Shown here: piece by piece, positions 10,306 through 19,308 of the stretch
Layout: the number at the start of each line of letters is the position of its first letter
How positions within the stretch are numbered: position 1 is the first letter of the stretch
Assembly: GCA_963815535.1 (NCBI GenBank)
Contig: CAWFGS010000003.1
Coordinates: 124,001-188,000 of the forward strand
DNA length: 64,000 nucleotides
DNA from: CAWFGS01 sp963815535
GTDB taxonomy: Bacteria > Pseudomonadota > Alphaproteobacteria > Sphingomonadales > Sphingomonadaceae
Direction: 5' to 3'
The notes under the pieces: generated by a model
The model's database searches: none
The model's input: only the letters and a program-made list of their open reading frames with translations
Told to the model about the DNA's origin: nothing
Made by a program: the position numbers and the translations under genes

Positions 10306-10434
10306 ATGGAACGTACTCAAAAATTACTCGATATTCTCATGGTGCTTGGAGAAGTGTCCGACACGGTTTCCGCCCCAAAGGACGTTGCACGGATAATGGC
10401 CCGTCATCTCGCTCGGTGGAGATCGAGGGAGTGA
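10306..10434 (+). CDS. Possible 42-residue hypothetical protein
   Basis: Short open frame with an ATG at 10306 and a GAAGGCGA stretch about 15 bases upstream. The product is MERTQKLLDILMVLGEV and so on, helical and basic at the end. I recognise no family. It ends 8 bases before the convergent SDR stop. It may be a real small protein, the start of a frame-broken gene, or chance. Confidence 0.25.
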   Translation: MERTQKLLDILMVLGEVSDTVSAPKDVARIMARHLARWRSRE

Positions 10435-10441
10435 TCAAGAA

Positions 10442-11224
10442 TTAACGCGGTTTGGCGATGCGTTCATGCATAGTGGCCAGCAATCCTTCGGGTAGGATGT
10501 CTGAAAACACGGATTGCAACTTGTTGAGGAAGTTTCCGCCAACCACTCCGAGTTCGCCTGCCATCATCGCGCGGTAGCCATCTTTCGCAACATCGGCCGG
10601 ATCGTCTTTCAGGTCGGTCCGGCCGACGAACGTATCTTCCATGTCCGCGCGTTCGAAGAAATCCGTGTCGGTCAAGCCGGGCATCAGACACGTAACGGTC
10701 ACACCGGAATCCTTCAGTTCCTGAGCCAGTCCATATCCGAAATTGTCGATGAACGCCTTAGACGCATTGTAGAGGAGATTGTAGGGTCCAGGAATGTCAT
10801 CGACGATGGAACCGGTAATCAGAATACGCCCTTCGCCCGTGTCGCGCATCTGTCGTCCGATCTTGTGAATCAGCGAAACCGTGCCGGTTACGTTGACATC
10901 GATAACGGGTTTTGCATGATCGAACTTCTGATCGAGAAACTTGCCCCCCAGGCCGGTTCCGGCATTCGCCATCAGCAAGCCCACCGGACGGTCGCCGATG
11001 GCCTTCACCAATATTTCGATCCCACTTTGTGTGCCCAGGTCGCATTGGACGCTGTTCACTTTGACGATGTCGGAACGAAGCTGCGTGGCGACGTCGTGGA
11101 TCGCCTCTTCATCGGAAGCGATGATGAGATCGTTGCCATGCTGCGCCGCGATGCGGGCCAGCTCCAGCCCGATACCCGACGATGCGCCGGTTATCACTGC
11201 CAGCCGGTTCGTTGCCTGTGTCAT
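10442..11224 (-). CDS. SDR family NAD(P)-dependent oxidoreductase
   Basis: Classical short-chain dehydrogenase of 260 residues. It has the Rossmann motif ITGASSGIGLELAR at residues 11-24, the stabilising motif MANAGTGL, a catalytic serine in ILITGSIVDD and the YxxxK pair in YNASKAF; PGLTDTDFF follows. The substrate is unknown. It is the last gene of a minus-strand run with the zinc alcohol dehydrogenase (1 base apart) and the SRPBCC protein, which suggests redox or stress physiology. The frame is intact. Confidence 0.92.
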   Translation of the reverse strand: MTQATNRLAVITGASSGIGLELARIAAQHGNDLIIASDEEAIHDVATQLRSDIVKVNSVQCDLGTQSGIEILVKAIGDRPVGLLMANAGTGLGGKFLDQKFDHAKPVIDVNVTGTVSLIHKIGRQMRDTGEGRILITGSIVDDIPGPYNLLYNASKAFIDNFGYGLAQELKDSGVTVTCLMPGLTDTDFFERADMEDTFVGRTDLKDDPADVAKDGYRAMMAGELGVVGGNFLNKLQSVFSDILPEGLLATMHERIAKPR

Positions 11225-11225
11225 G

Positions 11226-12401
11226 TCATGATCCCGGTGTGAGGACGACTTTCGTCCATTCGTTCTGGTTGTTTTTGAACTGATCGTAACCGCGCGGTGC
11301 GTCTTCCAGGCCCAAACGGTGACTGATGAGCCAAGTCGTATCGATCTCCCCCTCCTGAATCTTTTTCAGCAGCGGTTTCAGATAGCGTTGTACGTGGGTT
11401 TGACCTGTTTTCAGCGTCAGCCCCTTTTCCATCAAAGCCCCAAGCGGGAACTTGTCGGTCATCCCGCCATAAACGCCGGGCATCGATATGCGCCCGCCTT
11501 TGCGGACCGAGAGAATAGCCTGTTTCAGCGCGGAGGCACGGTCCGCGCCGATACCGATCTTCTGTTTGGCGACATCGATGACGTTGTCGATCGCGAAGCC
11601 GTGCGCTTCCATACCGACGGCATCGATCACGGCGTCGGGTCCGATACCGCCCGTCATCTCCTTCAACGCATCGCGAATGTCGGTCTCTTCGAAGTTCAGA
11701 GTTTCCGCGCCCACTTGCCTTGCAAGTTCCAAACGATGTGGGTGATGGTCGATAGCGATTACTCGCGCGGCACCCATCGCCATTGCCGATTGAACGGCGA
11801 ACAGACCCACAGGGCCGCAACCCCATACCGCAACCGTATCGCCCTCCTCGATCTCGGCATTTTCCGCGCCCATCCAGCCGGTGGGAAGAATGTCGGACAG
11901 GAACAAGACCTGTTCGTCATCCATGCCATCGGGAACAACGATCGGGCCGACATCGCTGAACGGCACGCGCACATATTCGCATTGACCGCCGGAATAGCCC
12001 CCGGTCATGTGGGAATAGCCGAATATGCCGCCCATCGCCTTGCCATAAAGCTTTTCCGACATATCCTGTTTGTCGGCGGGGTTGGTGTTGTCGCAGGCGG
12101 AATATTGCTGCTTTCCGCAAAAGAAACACGAACCGCACGATATGGTGAAGGGAACGACCACCCGCTGCCCCTTTTCCAAGGTGCTGTCCGAACCCGTATC
12201 GACGACCTCGCCCATGAATTCGTGGCCCAGAACATCTCCGGGCAGCACACCGGGGATGACGCCGTCATACAAATGCAGGTCGCTGCCGCAGATCGCAGTC
12301 GATGTGACCTTGATAATGGCATCGCGGGGGTTGACGATTTCCGGATCGGGAACATTATCCACGCGAACGTCGTGAGTGCCGTGCCAGGTTAAAGCGCGCA
12401 T
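11226..12401 (-). CDS. Zinc-dependent alcohol dehydrogenase family protein
   Basis: Medium-chain dehydrogenase of 391 residues, closest in layout to glutathione-independent formaldehyde dehydrogenase-like proteins. The catalytic zinc ligands are seen in TAICGSDLHLYDG and LGHEFMGEVV. The structural zinc loop is SCGSCFFCGKQQYSACDNTNP. The coenzyme fold is VAVWGCGPVGLFAVQSAMAMGAARVIAID. The C-terminus has WLISHRLGLEDAPRGYDQF. It sits between the SRPBCC and SDR genes with 3 and 1 bases of spacing, so all three are probably one transcript. Intact. Confidence 0.92.
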   Translation of the reverse strand: MRALTWHGTHDVRVDNVPDPEIVNPRDAIIKVTSTAICGSDLHLYDGVIPGVLPGDVLGHEFMGEVVDTGSDSTLEKGQRVVVPFTISCGSCFFCGKQQYSACDNTNPADKQDMSEKLYGKAMGGIFGYSHMTGGYSGGQCEYVRVPFSDVGPIVVPDGMDDEQVLFLSDILPTGWMGAENAEIEEGDTVAVWGCGPVGLFAVQSAMAMGAARVIAIDHHPHRLELARQVGAETLNFEETDIRDALKEMTGGIGPDAVIDAVGMEAHGFAIDNVIDVAKQKIGIGADRASALKQAILSVRKGGRISMPGVYGGMTDKFPLGALMEKGLTLKTGQTHVQRYLKPLLKKIQEGEIDTTWLISHRLGLEDAPRGYDQFKNNQNEWTKVVLTPGS

Positions 12402-12404
12402 CGA

Positions 12405-13031
12405 TCAATCCTTGTTCTGGTTGGTGTCGGCCGTGGTATTGGCGGACGTCGCGATCTCGCCGGTTTCCATCAGCATTTTGAGGCGTTTGAGATCATGCCG
12501 TGCCTGTATTTTCGCATCGAAACCGGTTGCCTTGCCCAACAGCGCACCGATGCTGGTTCCGGCGGGGAGGTAATCGTTGGTAAGTTCGACATACGTTCCG
12601 CGATCCCCAGTGGCAGGCCGGAAAGTCACCGTGCCGTTCACTTTCGCGCCGGAGCCCGATTCCGATTTCCAACTGAGACTTTCATTGGGTTCGTCATCGA
12701 TCATTCGCGTGACGATCGGACCGTCGAAACCGATCGTCTCGTCCAAATGCCACGATGCCGTGCCGTCATCATTCTCCACGACCCTTTCGACGTGGGTCAT
12801 GAACGCGGCAAAGTTCTTTGGCTCGCGGCAAAACGTATAAAGTTCGCTCGCGGGTAAGCCGATCAGGATGGTTTTGCTTTCGCCGAAATCATGATCGCCA
12901 TCGCTGGACTCGCTATCCACGCCGTCCGAACGGTTCTTTACCAAACCAACCGCCGCCCCGATTATGGCAGCGGTCGTCGCGGCGCCAATGCCGGTTGCGA
13001 CCAGCGCCCCTTTCGTCATCGAACGGATCAT
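12405..13031 (-). CDS. SRPBCC (START-like) domain membrane-anchored protein
   Basis: Protein of about 208 residues, probably binding a hydrophobic ligand. The N-terminus (MIRSMTKGALVATGIGAATT, then AAIIGAAVGLV) is a single membrane segment. A short acidic linker and a SRPBCC domain follow, with LPASELYTFCREPKNFAAFM, SWHLDETIGF and TYVELTNDYLPAG. The ATG at 13031 is chosen because it opens the membrane segment and has a GGGGAAG site upstream. It is the first gene of the SRPBCC/ADH/SDR run. Similar proteins are common in stress-induced clusters, but regulation is not shown here. Confidence 0.85.
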   Translation of the reverse strand: MIRSMTKGALVATGIGAATTAAIIGAAVGLVKNRSDGVDSESSDGDHDFGESKTILIGLPASELYTFCREPKNFAAFMTHVERVVENDDGTASWHLDETIGFDGPIVTRMIDDEPNESLSWKSESGSGAKVNGTVTFRPATGDRGTYVELTNDYLPAGTSIGALLGKATGFDAKIQARHDLKRLKMLMETGEIATSANTTADTNQNKD

Positions 13032-13132
13032 TTCCAGCTTCCCCTTATCGGCGTTTAAAATACCCGGCGTGTGAGCGCCCGTGCTCAGACAAAAGGCATC
13101 GGACCGCGCCCGCGTTCCATAAGAAACCAATG

Positions 13133-13699
13133 TTAGGGTTTGCTCAGCACGTCCAAGCGGTAGGTCGGAAACGATCGGGCAGTTTCGGCTTTCCAATCCG
13201 CAGCACCGGTGAAGATGGCCACGGCATCGTCGCCGGAAACGCTGAGATCGTTCTTGCCGGTCCAATTGACCAGCAGGCAAAGGCCGCTATCCATTAGCGA
13301 AGCGTGCGCCCGCTTGCTGACGCGTTTTACTTCTTCGGCATCGAGAAAATACAGGATTTCCGAAAAGACCAACAAGTCGTGAGCGCCATCCGGCCATTGC
13401 GCGGGCACTTCCATTTCCGCAAAACCGGCATTCTCCACATCGCGGCAATGTCGGCGAGCCAGATCGATGGCAACGGATGAAACATCTATTCCCAACACTG
13501 TTTCGCAAACTGCCGCCAGTTCGCGTGTCAGTGTTCCGTTGGCGCAACCTAATTCGATTATGCTGGCAAACCGCCGATCTCGCAGGATGGCCAGCGTCTC
13601 CACTCGTTTATCTCGTTCATAGTCGCTGGTCCGAAAATTCCAGGGATCTTCATCATTGCCGAACAATTCATCGAAAACGTGTTTACGCGTGTCAGGCAC
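13133..13699 (-). CDS. NodS-like SAM-dependent methyltransferase
   Basis: Class I methyltransferase of about 188 residues. SAM-binding motif I is IIELGCANGTLTREL near residue 50, followed by VLGIDVSSVAIDLARR and DLLVFSEILYFLDAEEV. The order and motifs match the NodS family, which N-methylates the deacetylated glucosamine end of Nod factors. The GTG at 13699 overlaps the PIG-L stop by 8 bases and yields a start PDTRKHVFDELF; a longer upstream frame exists but is less likely. It is the last gene of a four-gene coupled operon. The real acceptor is unknown. Confidence 0.85.
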   Translation of the reverse strand: MPDTRKHVFDELFGNDEDPWNFRTSDYERDKRVETLAILRDRRFASIIELGCANGTLTRELAAVCETVLGIDVSSVAIDLARRHCRDVENAGFAEMEVPAQWPDGAHDLLVFSEILYFLDAEEVKRVSKRAHASLMDSGLCLLVNWTGKNDLSVSGDDAVAIFTGAADWKAETARSFPTYRLDVLSKP

Positions 13700-14429
13700 G
13701 GACGAAAATTTCCGCCGAGTTCGAAAAATGATCGACCAGCTGTGCCGGCATGACAAACCCGTCGGGATCGTCGTCGATCATAGCCGTCATCTGGGACTTA
13801 TAGGCAGCGATAGCCCGTCGTTTGGCGCATTTTGCCGCTTCGTCCTCGAACGTGACCACTTGCCCGTCGGTCATGACATCATCACCGATTTGCCCCCAGA
13901 TCGGGCAGCTCCAGCAGTCGGCTCCGATGTCCCCGGCGATTTGCAGTGCGAAGCGCCCCGCCGTTTCATGATCGCAATGCGGATCTCGTTGCCAATTCGT
14001 CCAGATGCTGCTCGTTTCCAATTGGCCAAGGCGGTTCGCAATGCCTCGTCGTGTAGCCGGCGATATATCGTCAAAACGGCTGGCCCCATCCTCCAGGCCG
14101 AGCCGTGTGATGGACGTGAGGCGACAGCCCAATGCGGTCAATGCGGCATCGAGTTCCCGTCGGCGCAAAGCGGCAAGATCGTGAGATTTGTATCGGGTCG
14201 AACCCGGGTGCGATCCTTCTCCATCGGTCAGCATGACCAGCGCGATCGTCCGGCCCGATCGTGCGGCTGCGTGCAGCGCCATGCCGCATCCGATCGTCTC
14301 GTCATCGGGGTGGGCCATTATGACAGCGAGAGTCGGACCGGGGCAAAGCGTATCGATGGCCGCGTTCGGACGATCTGCAATGACCGTATTGCGATGGTCG
14401 ATCAATTCGGCAATGTCGTCTGCCGTCAT
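13692..14429 (-). CDS. PIG-L family deacetylase
   Basis: Zinc-dependent N-deacetylase of 245 residues, the family of MshB and BshB that removes acetyl from GlcNAc conjugates. The metal motif AHPDDETIGCG lies at residue 39 and the third ligand in DPHCDHETAG near residue 150. Other family segments are LTDGEGSHPGS and LRRRELDAALTALG. Its start lies 1 base after the stop of the acyl-CoA dehydrogenase-like gene, and its stop overlaps the methyltransferase start. In other bacteria PIG-L and NodS-like domains can be fused, which supports a joint pathway. Intact. Confidence 0.92.
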   Translation of the reverse strand: MTADDIAELIDHRNTVIADRPNAAIDTLCPGPTLAVIMAHPDDETIGCGMALHAAARSGRTIALVMLTDGEGSHPGSTRYKSHDLAALRRRELDAALTALGCRLTSITRLGLEDGASRFDDISPATRRGIANRLGQLETSSIWTNWQRDPHCDHETAGRFALQIAGDIGADCWSCPIWGQIGDDVMTDGQVVTFEDEAAKCAKRRAIAAYKSQMTAMIDDDPDGFVMPAQLVDHFSNSAEIFVRA

Positions 14430-14430
14430 T

Positions 14431-15537
14431 TCAGTCCGCCTCGGTCAACAACGCGTCGGCAATCCGCATCCGTTTCGCATCGGGCGCAGCCTGGCAAAGA
14501 TAAACGCGCAAATCGCGGCGCATTCGCTCGACGTCCGAGCCTTTGCGGTGGGCAGCCATGCCCATACCCCGTTCGACATTTGCGATGACGTCCAGACAGG
14601 CGCGTTCGGTGACATCGCGTGCCATCAGCGATGTCGTCGCCGCACCCATCGTTGCCCCGATCGCTTCGACGTCATGCGCGGCGGCGGCAATCCATAAGTT
14701 GCATCGTGCGAACGGCCTGCGCTGCGGAAACGAGGCGTTCGCGCTGAAACGGATCGCCGCTGCGCTCGGTAGCGATGAGATGCGCGCGAAAGCCACGATA
14801 CAACGCCATCGCTCCGCCGCAATGCACGGCGCAATATCGCCAGACGCCCCCTTCGAAATAGGGTTCGGTGAAATAATCGTCAGGCTCGCCGATCAACCGA
14901 TCCCGGCCGATGGTGACGGCATCGAAATCGTAATGGCCGGACGCCGTGGCCTGCATGCCCGCCATATCCCAGGGCTCGCCATCCTGCCGGGGCAGATCGC
15001 CAACCTTCACGATCGCCAGTTGCACGCCCGGTTCGCCGTCGATTTTAAGCGATACCACCGCTTGCGCGACGACCCCCAGACCGGATGCGAATTGCTTCGT
15101 TCCGCCAAGACGATACTGCGTCGCCAATTGGCGTCGCGACAAGAGGCTGCCCCGGCGCATCCGCCCCCCAAACGCCCAACAGTTCGCCATTCGTTACGGC
15201 TGTAAACACTGCGTCACGCAGACTATCGCGAACCATGAACCGCCATCAATTTGACCGCATTCATGTGCCCTTCGAACAATCGCCCGACACTAAGGTTCAC
15301 CGAACCCAAAGACTGCAAAGCGAACAAGGCCGCGTCCGTTCCTGCCGCATCGCTTCCCCAACCTTCTCCGCCCCGTTCGGTCGGCAGGCAAGCGCGCAGC
15401 CAACCGGCCTCTCGCAACAGTTCGACAGCATCGGCCAGGCTTCCCCCACGCCGGTCTTGATCAAGTGCGTCATTACGGATGCTTTGCAGAAGATCCGCCC
15501 AGCGTTTCGCGAAATCGGGTAAGCCGGTCTGGTTCAT
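14431..15537 (-). CDS. Acyl-CoA dehydrogenase-like flavoprotein
   Basis: Protein of about 365 residues with acyl-CoA dehydrogenase organisation: helical N-terminus (ADAVELLREAGWLRACLPTE, NLSVGRLFEGHMNAVKL), middle beta domain (GTKQFASGLGVVAQAVV, PWDMAGMQATASGHYDFDAV) and helical C-terminus (RGMGMAAHRKGSDVERMRRD). It is smaller than fatty-acid enzymes and may oxidise another acyl or amine group. Its ATG overlaps the GT2 stop (ATGA). Frame breaks lie near 15230 and 14690. No CoA ligase or electron-transfer flavoprotein gene is nearby. Confidence 0.8.
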
Positions 15538-16646
15538 GTTGCCGCAGCCACCAAAGCGTTGTCGGTTCCGGCCATATCGATAAGCAGCGTTCGCGCTTTG
15601 GCCAGTTCGCCTTCCACTTCGCTCAACCGCATTTTCGCATCGTCGAACAGAGGCGATGCATGTTTGAACATTGCAAATGACTGCTGCGTGTCGTTCCCCG
15701 TCGATACATCGTTCCACGCCGATGCCGCTGCGCGCAATAGGTCCACCGGCATCAGCGCCTCGTCGCAAGTGGGGTCGCTCACCTGCGACCGTTCCCGCAA
15801 AGCGTCGCCCATACCTCCTGCCGCACGCGCATCGGTTCGGCCCGACGTGACCACCTCGACCCTGGGATTATCGACCACGCTCAATCCATGACGCGCGCAG
15901 CGCCCCGCCAGCGCCTTGTCCTCTGCCACCGGTGGCGTTGGCAGACCGCCGACCGCCCGATAATTGCGCGCTGCAATCGCCAGACTGGCGCCCATGGCAT
16001 TGTGAAAAAGCGTCGGCGCGGCATGGCCGGTCCATGCTTCCCAAAGGGCTATCATCATAAGCTTGTAATCGCTTTCGACGGCCCCACAGGCCAGAACCGC
16101 CGGAGGTAAAGCATCGAGCGCATCACGGCCCAGACTGACGGTCCCACAAACCAGGCCCGCCCCGGTCGCAAGACTGCGTTCGTTTTCGACCAACCAATTC
16201 GTATCGACGATTGTGTCCGCATCGGTCGTCATCAAATACCCATCGGCTGCGAGCTTTGCCGCGATATCGAGCGCAAGGCGGCGGCAATGGGGTGCGTCGC
16301 CGATCGATCGATCGAATGCCACATCGACAATGAGATACGGGACTGCCGCTTCGTCCAACACCCGCTGCGCGACAGCGTACGAGCCATCGGTAGTGTCGTT
16401 GCACACAATAACGACTGCGGTCCTGCGCCGGGTTCGACGTATGGCCTGCACCACCGCATCGCAGGTCGCGCCGATATAGTGTTCTTCGTTCCGCAAAGGG
16501 ATTGCGACACATTGATCGAGGTTAGCTGCGACGGCATGGGCGAAACGATTGAGGGCGGCTTTTCCGGCGAACAGAGGCTGCCCCATGGCCTCGGATACAA
16601 TGTCGCCGGGTGTGGAGGGGCCGGGTATGGAGATGGAAGCAATCAT
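15534..16646 (-). CDS. Glycosyltransferase family 2
   Basis: GT-A fold sugar transferase of 370 residues. It has the nucleotide-binding strand QCVAIPLRNEEHYIGATCD, then TAVVIVCNDTTDGS, and the metal motif in LMTTDADTIVDTNWL. A further element is FHNAMGASLAIAARNYRAVGG, followed by the acceptor loop PPVAEDKALAGRCARHG. A helical tail with KMRLSEVEGELAKARTLL may be a short coiled coil. No membrane segments are evident, so it is probably cytoplasmic. It opens the coupled set GT2, dehydrogenase, PIG-L, methyltransferase. Donor and acceptor are unknown. Intact. Confidence 0.9.
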   Translation of the reverse strand: MIASISIPGPSTPGDIVSEAMGQPLFAGKAALNRFAHAVAANLDQCVAIPLRNEEHYIGATCDAVVQAIRRTRRRTAVVIVCNDTTDGSYAVAQRVLDEAAVPYLIVDVAFDRSIGDAPHCRRLALDIAAKLAADGYLMTTDADTIVDTNWLVENERSLATGAGLVCGTVSLGRDALDALPPAVLACGAVESDYKLMMIALWEAWTGHAAPTLFHNAMGASLAIAARNYRAVGGLPTPPVAEDKALAGRCARHGLSVVDNPRVEVVTSGRTDARAAGGMGDALRERSQVSDPTCDEALMPVDLLRAAASAWNDVSTGNDTQQSFAMFKHASPLFDDAKMRLSEVEGELAKARTLLIDMAGTDNALVAAAT

Positions 16647-16753
16647 CCCAAGCGGTCCAGCATTGCGCCAGCTGCCGCCCGGTCGGTTTTCACTTCGGTA
16701 AACGCACTACAAGCCATGCCCGATGGTAGAACGCGGGCTGGCAATACCGGCAT
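16643..16753 (-). CDS. Possible 36-residue leader ORF before GT2
   Basis: Short frame whose TGA overlaps the GT2 ATG (ATGA), the same coupling used within the operon downstream. The product begins MPVLPARVLPSGMACSAF and ends DRAAAGAMLDRLG. No family is recognised. It could be a small leader protein, the remnant of a larger gene, or chance; only the stop/start overlap argues for reality. Confidence 0.3.
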   Translation of the reverse strand: MPVLPARVLPSGMACSAFTEVKTDRAAAGAMLDRLG

Positions 16754-16826
16754 GAATTAATGTTAAGTCCAACCCATACGTACGACCTCACCTCTTCGCG
16801 TTGTCGGGCGATAAGTCGTGGCGATA

Positions 16827-17838
16827 TCAGGTCGCGACAATACGGCGATAGAGCTCGATGTAGCTATCGGCCATGCGATCGACGCTGAAATTGTCTTTCA
16901 CGTGCTGGCGGATGGCCGCGCGATCGAGTTCACCGGCACGCTCCACGGCATGGACCGCTTCGCCGATGGTATCGACGAGGAAGCCTGTCTTTCCATCGAC
17001 TATCAGTTCGGCCATCGAACCGCGACGATTGGCGATAACAGGCGTTCCGCACGCCATCGCCTCGATAACGGACAATCCGAACGGTTCGTCGAACTGGATC
17101 AGATGCAGCATCGCTCTCGGCCTGCCCCAAGGCCCGCAATCGGTCCTGCCCACCAACCGCACCGTGATATTCCGCAACCTCCGGCGAAAGATTCGGGGCG
17201 ACATCGCGTCGGTAGTAGGCTTCGTCTTGAACGATACCGTAAAGGTCGAGCTTTCGCCTGGATCGTCGCGCCACCTCGATGGCTTCGAATGCGCCCTTGT
17301 CCCGATGAATCCGACCGAAGAACAGCAGATCATCGCCACCTGTTGGATCGAAGGGAAAGGCAGCAACATCGATCCCGTGATGGATCGTCGCTGCATAGGT
17401 TAATGCCGAATGTCGGTCGGCCTCGCTGATGGCGACATAATGCACCCTATGCCGGAACGGTTCGTACATCGGCAAAATTCGGTCCGAGGACAGCCCGTGG
17501 ATCGTCGTCACCATCGGTGTTCGCACCAACCCCGCAAATGCATGCGCCGGAAAATCCGCCTGGTTGTGAATGACATCGAAACGATCCGCCTGCGCGAACA
17601 CATGTGCCAGATGTCGAAACTCCCATACTTTGGCATCCACGCCGGGATCGTCATTATACGGGGCCGGCACGATTGCATCCAAAACCGCATCGGTGATGCT
17701 GTCTTGCGTCGCGAACAAAGTCACTTCGATGCCGCGTTCGACCAATGCGTTCGTCAGGAGGCTGGTTACCAGTTCCCACGGCCCGTATTTTCGCGGAGGA
17801 GTGCGCCAGGCGATCGGCGCGATCATCGCAATTCGCAT
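16827..17838 (-). CDS. Glycosyltransferase family 4
   Basis: GT-B fold retaining sugar transferase of about 337 residues. The N-terminal domain has MIAPIAWRTPPRKYGPWELV, DRFDVIHNQADFPAHAFAG and TTIHGLSSDRIL. The C-terminal domain has DLLFFGRIHRDKGAFEAIEV and, after a frame break near 17130, the donor-site EX7E motif in DEPFGLSVIEAMACGTPVIA. It faces away from the second GT4 at 17979, with a 140-base shared upstream region. Substrate is unknown; it may cooperate with the GT2 operon downstream on the same strand, about 75 bases past its stop. Confidence 0.9.
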
Positions 17839-17978
17839 GGCGCATCCTATATGTATGGTCTACTCTGAAGCCTGCCCATCCTCTTGCAAACCTTCGCCCG
17901 ATGCAAAGAAAAGCAAGGTCGGTACCTGGTCGCCGGTTTGCGTGTTTAATAGACAAACGACGAATATGGAAAGACCCG

Positions 17979-19308
17979 ATGCTCACCGATCCTTTTGCCC
18001 GAACCCCACACACTGCCAAGCACAGCGATCATGTGCAGTCCGGCTCTGGAGTGAAACGAGCGGCGATTACGTTCGGGCAGCCGCCATTGCGCGATCGATC
18101 GCGCGTTACGCATATCGCGTTACTCGGCAATTACGCACCGCAACAATGCGGGATCGCTTCCTTCACCACGGACACGCGGTCGGCGCTGATCGCGAGCGAC
18201 AGCAGGCTTCGCATCGACACTTACGTCATGAATGACGGCAGCGTGGCGCAGTACCCCGAGGAAGTGTCCAGCACGATCGACCGCAACAGCCGTGCAGCCT
18301 ATGTCGAAGCGGCGAGAGCGATCAACGGCAGCGACGCACATATGCTGTGGTTGCAGCACGAGTTCGGCATATTCGGCGGCAATGATGGCGAACATATCTG
18401 CGATCTGCTCGATCGTTTGACTGTTCCACTGGCGGTCACGTTGCACACAGTGCTGGAACATCCCTCCCCCAATCAACGCCGCATCATGCGACGTATTGTG
18501 AGCGCAGGCCGAAACGTTGATCGTGATGGCGGAACATGGGCGCAAATTGCTGCGAAACGTATATTGTGTGCCCTCGGATCGCATTGCCGTCATTCCGCAC
18601 GGCATCCCCGACTTCCCTTATGTCGAACCCGACATTGCGAAGCGCAAGTTCGGGCTGGAGGGGCGCCGCGTGCTGCTGACATTCGGTCTGCTGTCTCACG
18701 ACAAGGGCATCGGCCACATGATCGACGCGCTGCCCGCAATCGTGGCGGCCGAACCCTCTACGTTGTATGTCATTCTGGGTGCGACCCATCCCAATCTGCT
18801 GGCAAGCGATGGAGAAACGCTGCGCCGATCGCTGGAGCGGCGGATAGACACCCTCGGGATGCAGGACCACGTTCGCTGGGTGAACGACTTCGTGGCGGCG
18901 GAAACGCTGGTGGATTATCTGCAAGCGGCGGACATCTACGTGACGCCGTATCTCAACCCGATGCAAGTGACATCGGGGACGCTGTCCTATGCGACCGGCC
19001 TTGGAAAACCGGTCGTTTCGACGCCTTATGTTCATGCGAAGGAATTGCTCGCGCGAACGGGCGGTGCTCTGGTTCCCTTCGCGGATAGCGGGGCGCTTGC
19101 CGATGCGGTCATTACCATTTCGTGTGACGATGGGTTGCGCCACAAGATGGCAATGCGCGCCTACAATGTCGGGCGCACGATGATCTGGGACAGTTACGCG
19201 CAGAACGTGTTGAAACGCTTCCGCGCGTCGGGGGCTGTGGTTGACGAGCCGATCCAGCGCCCGTCCCTCGCCCAACGGCAAGCTTCCCATTATCACACTG
19301 CGGCTTGA
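17979..19308 (+). CDS. Glycosyltransferase family 4 (second)
   Basis: GT-B transferase of about 440 residues. It opens after 50 residues with HIALLGNYAPQQCGIASFTT, followed by HMLWLQHEFGIFGGNDGEH and LAVTLHTVLEHPSPNQRR. After a frame break near 18515 come RIAVIPHGIPDF, LLTFGLLSHDKGIGHMIDAL and YLNPMQVTSGTLSYATGLG. That last segment replaces the usual first glutamate of EX7E, as in a subgroup typically paired with an alpha/alpha-barrel partner such as the next gene. The ATG at 17979 has GGAAAG upstream. Its end overlaps the next gene. Confidence 0.88.
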
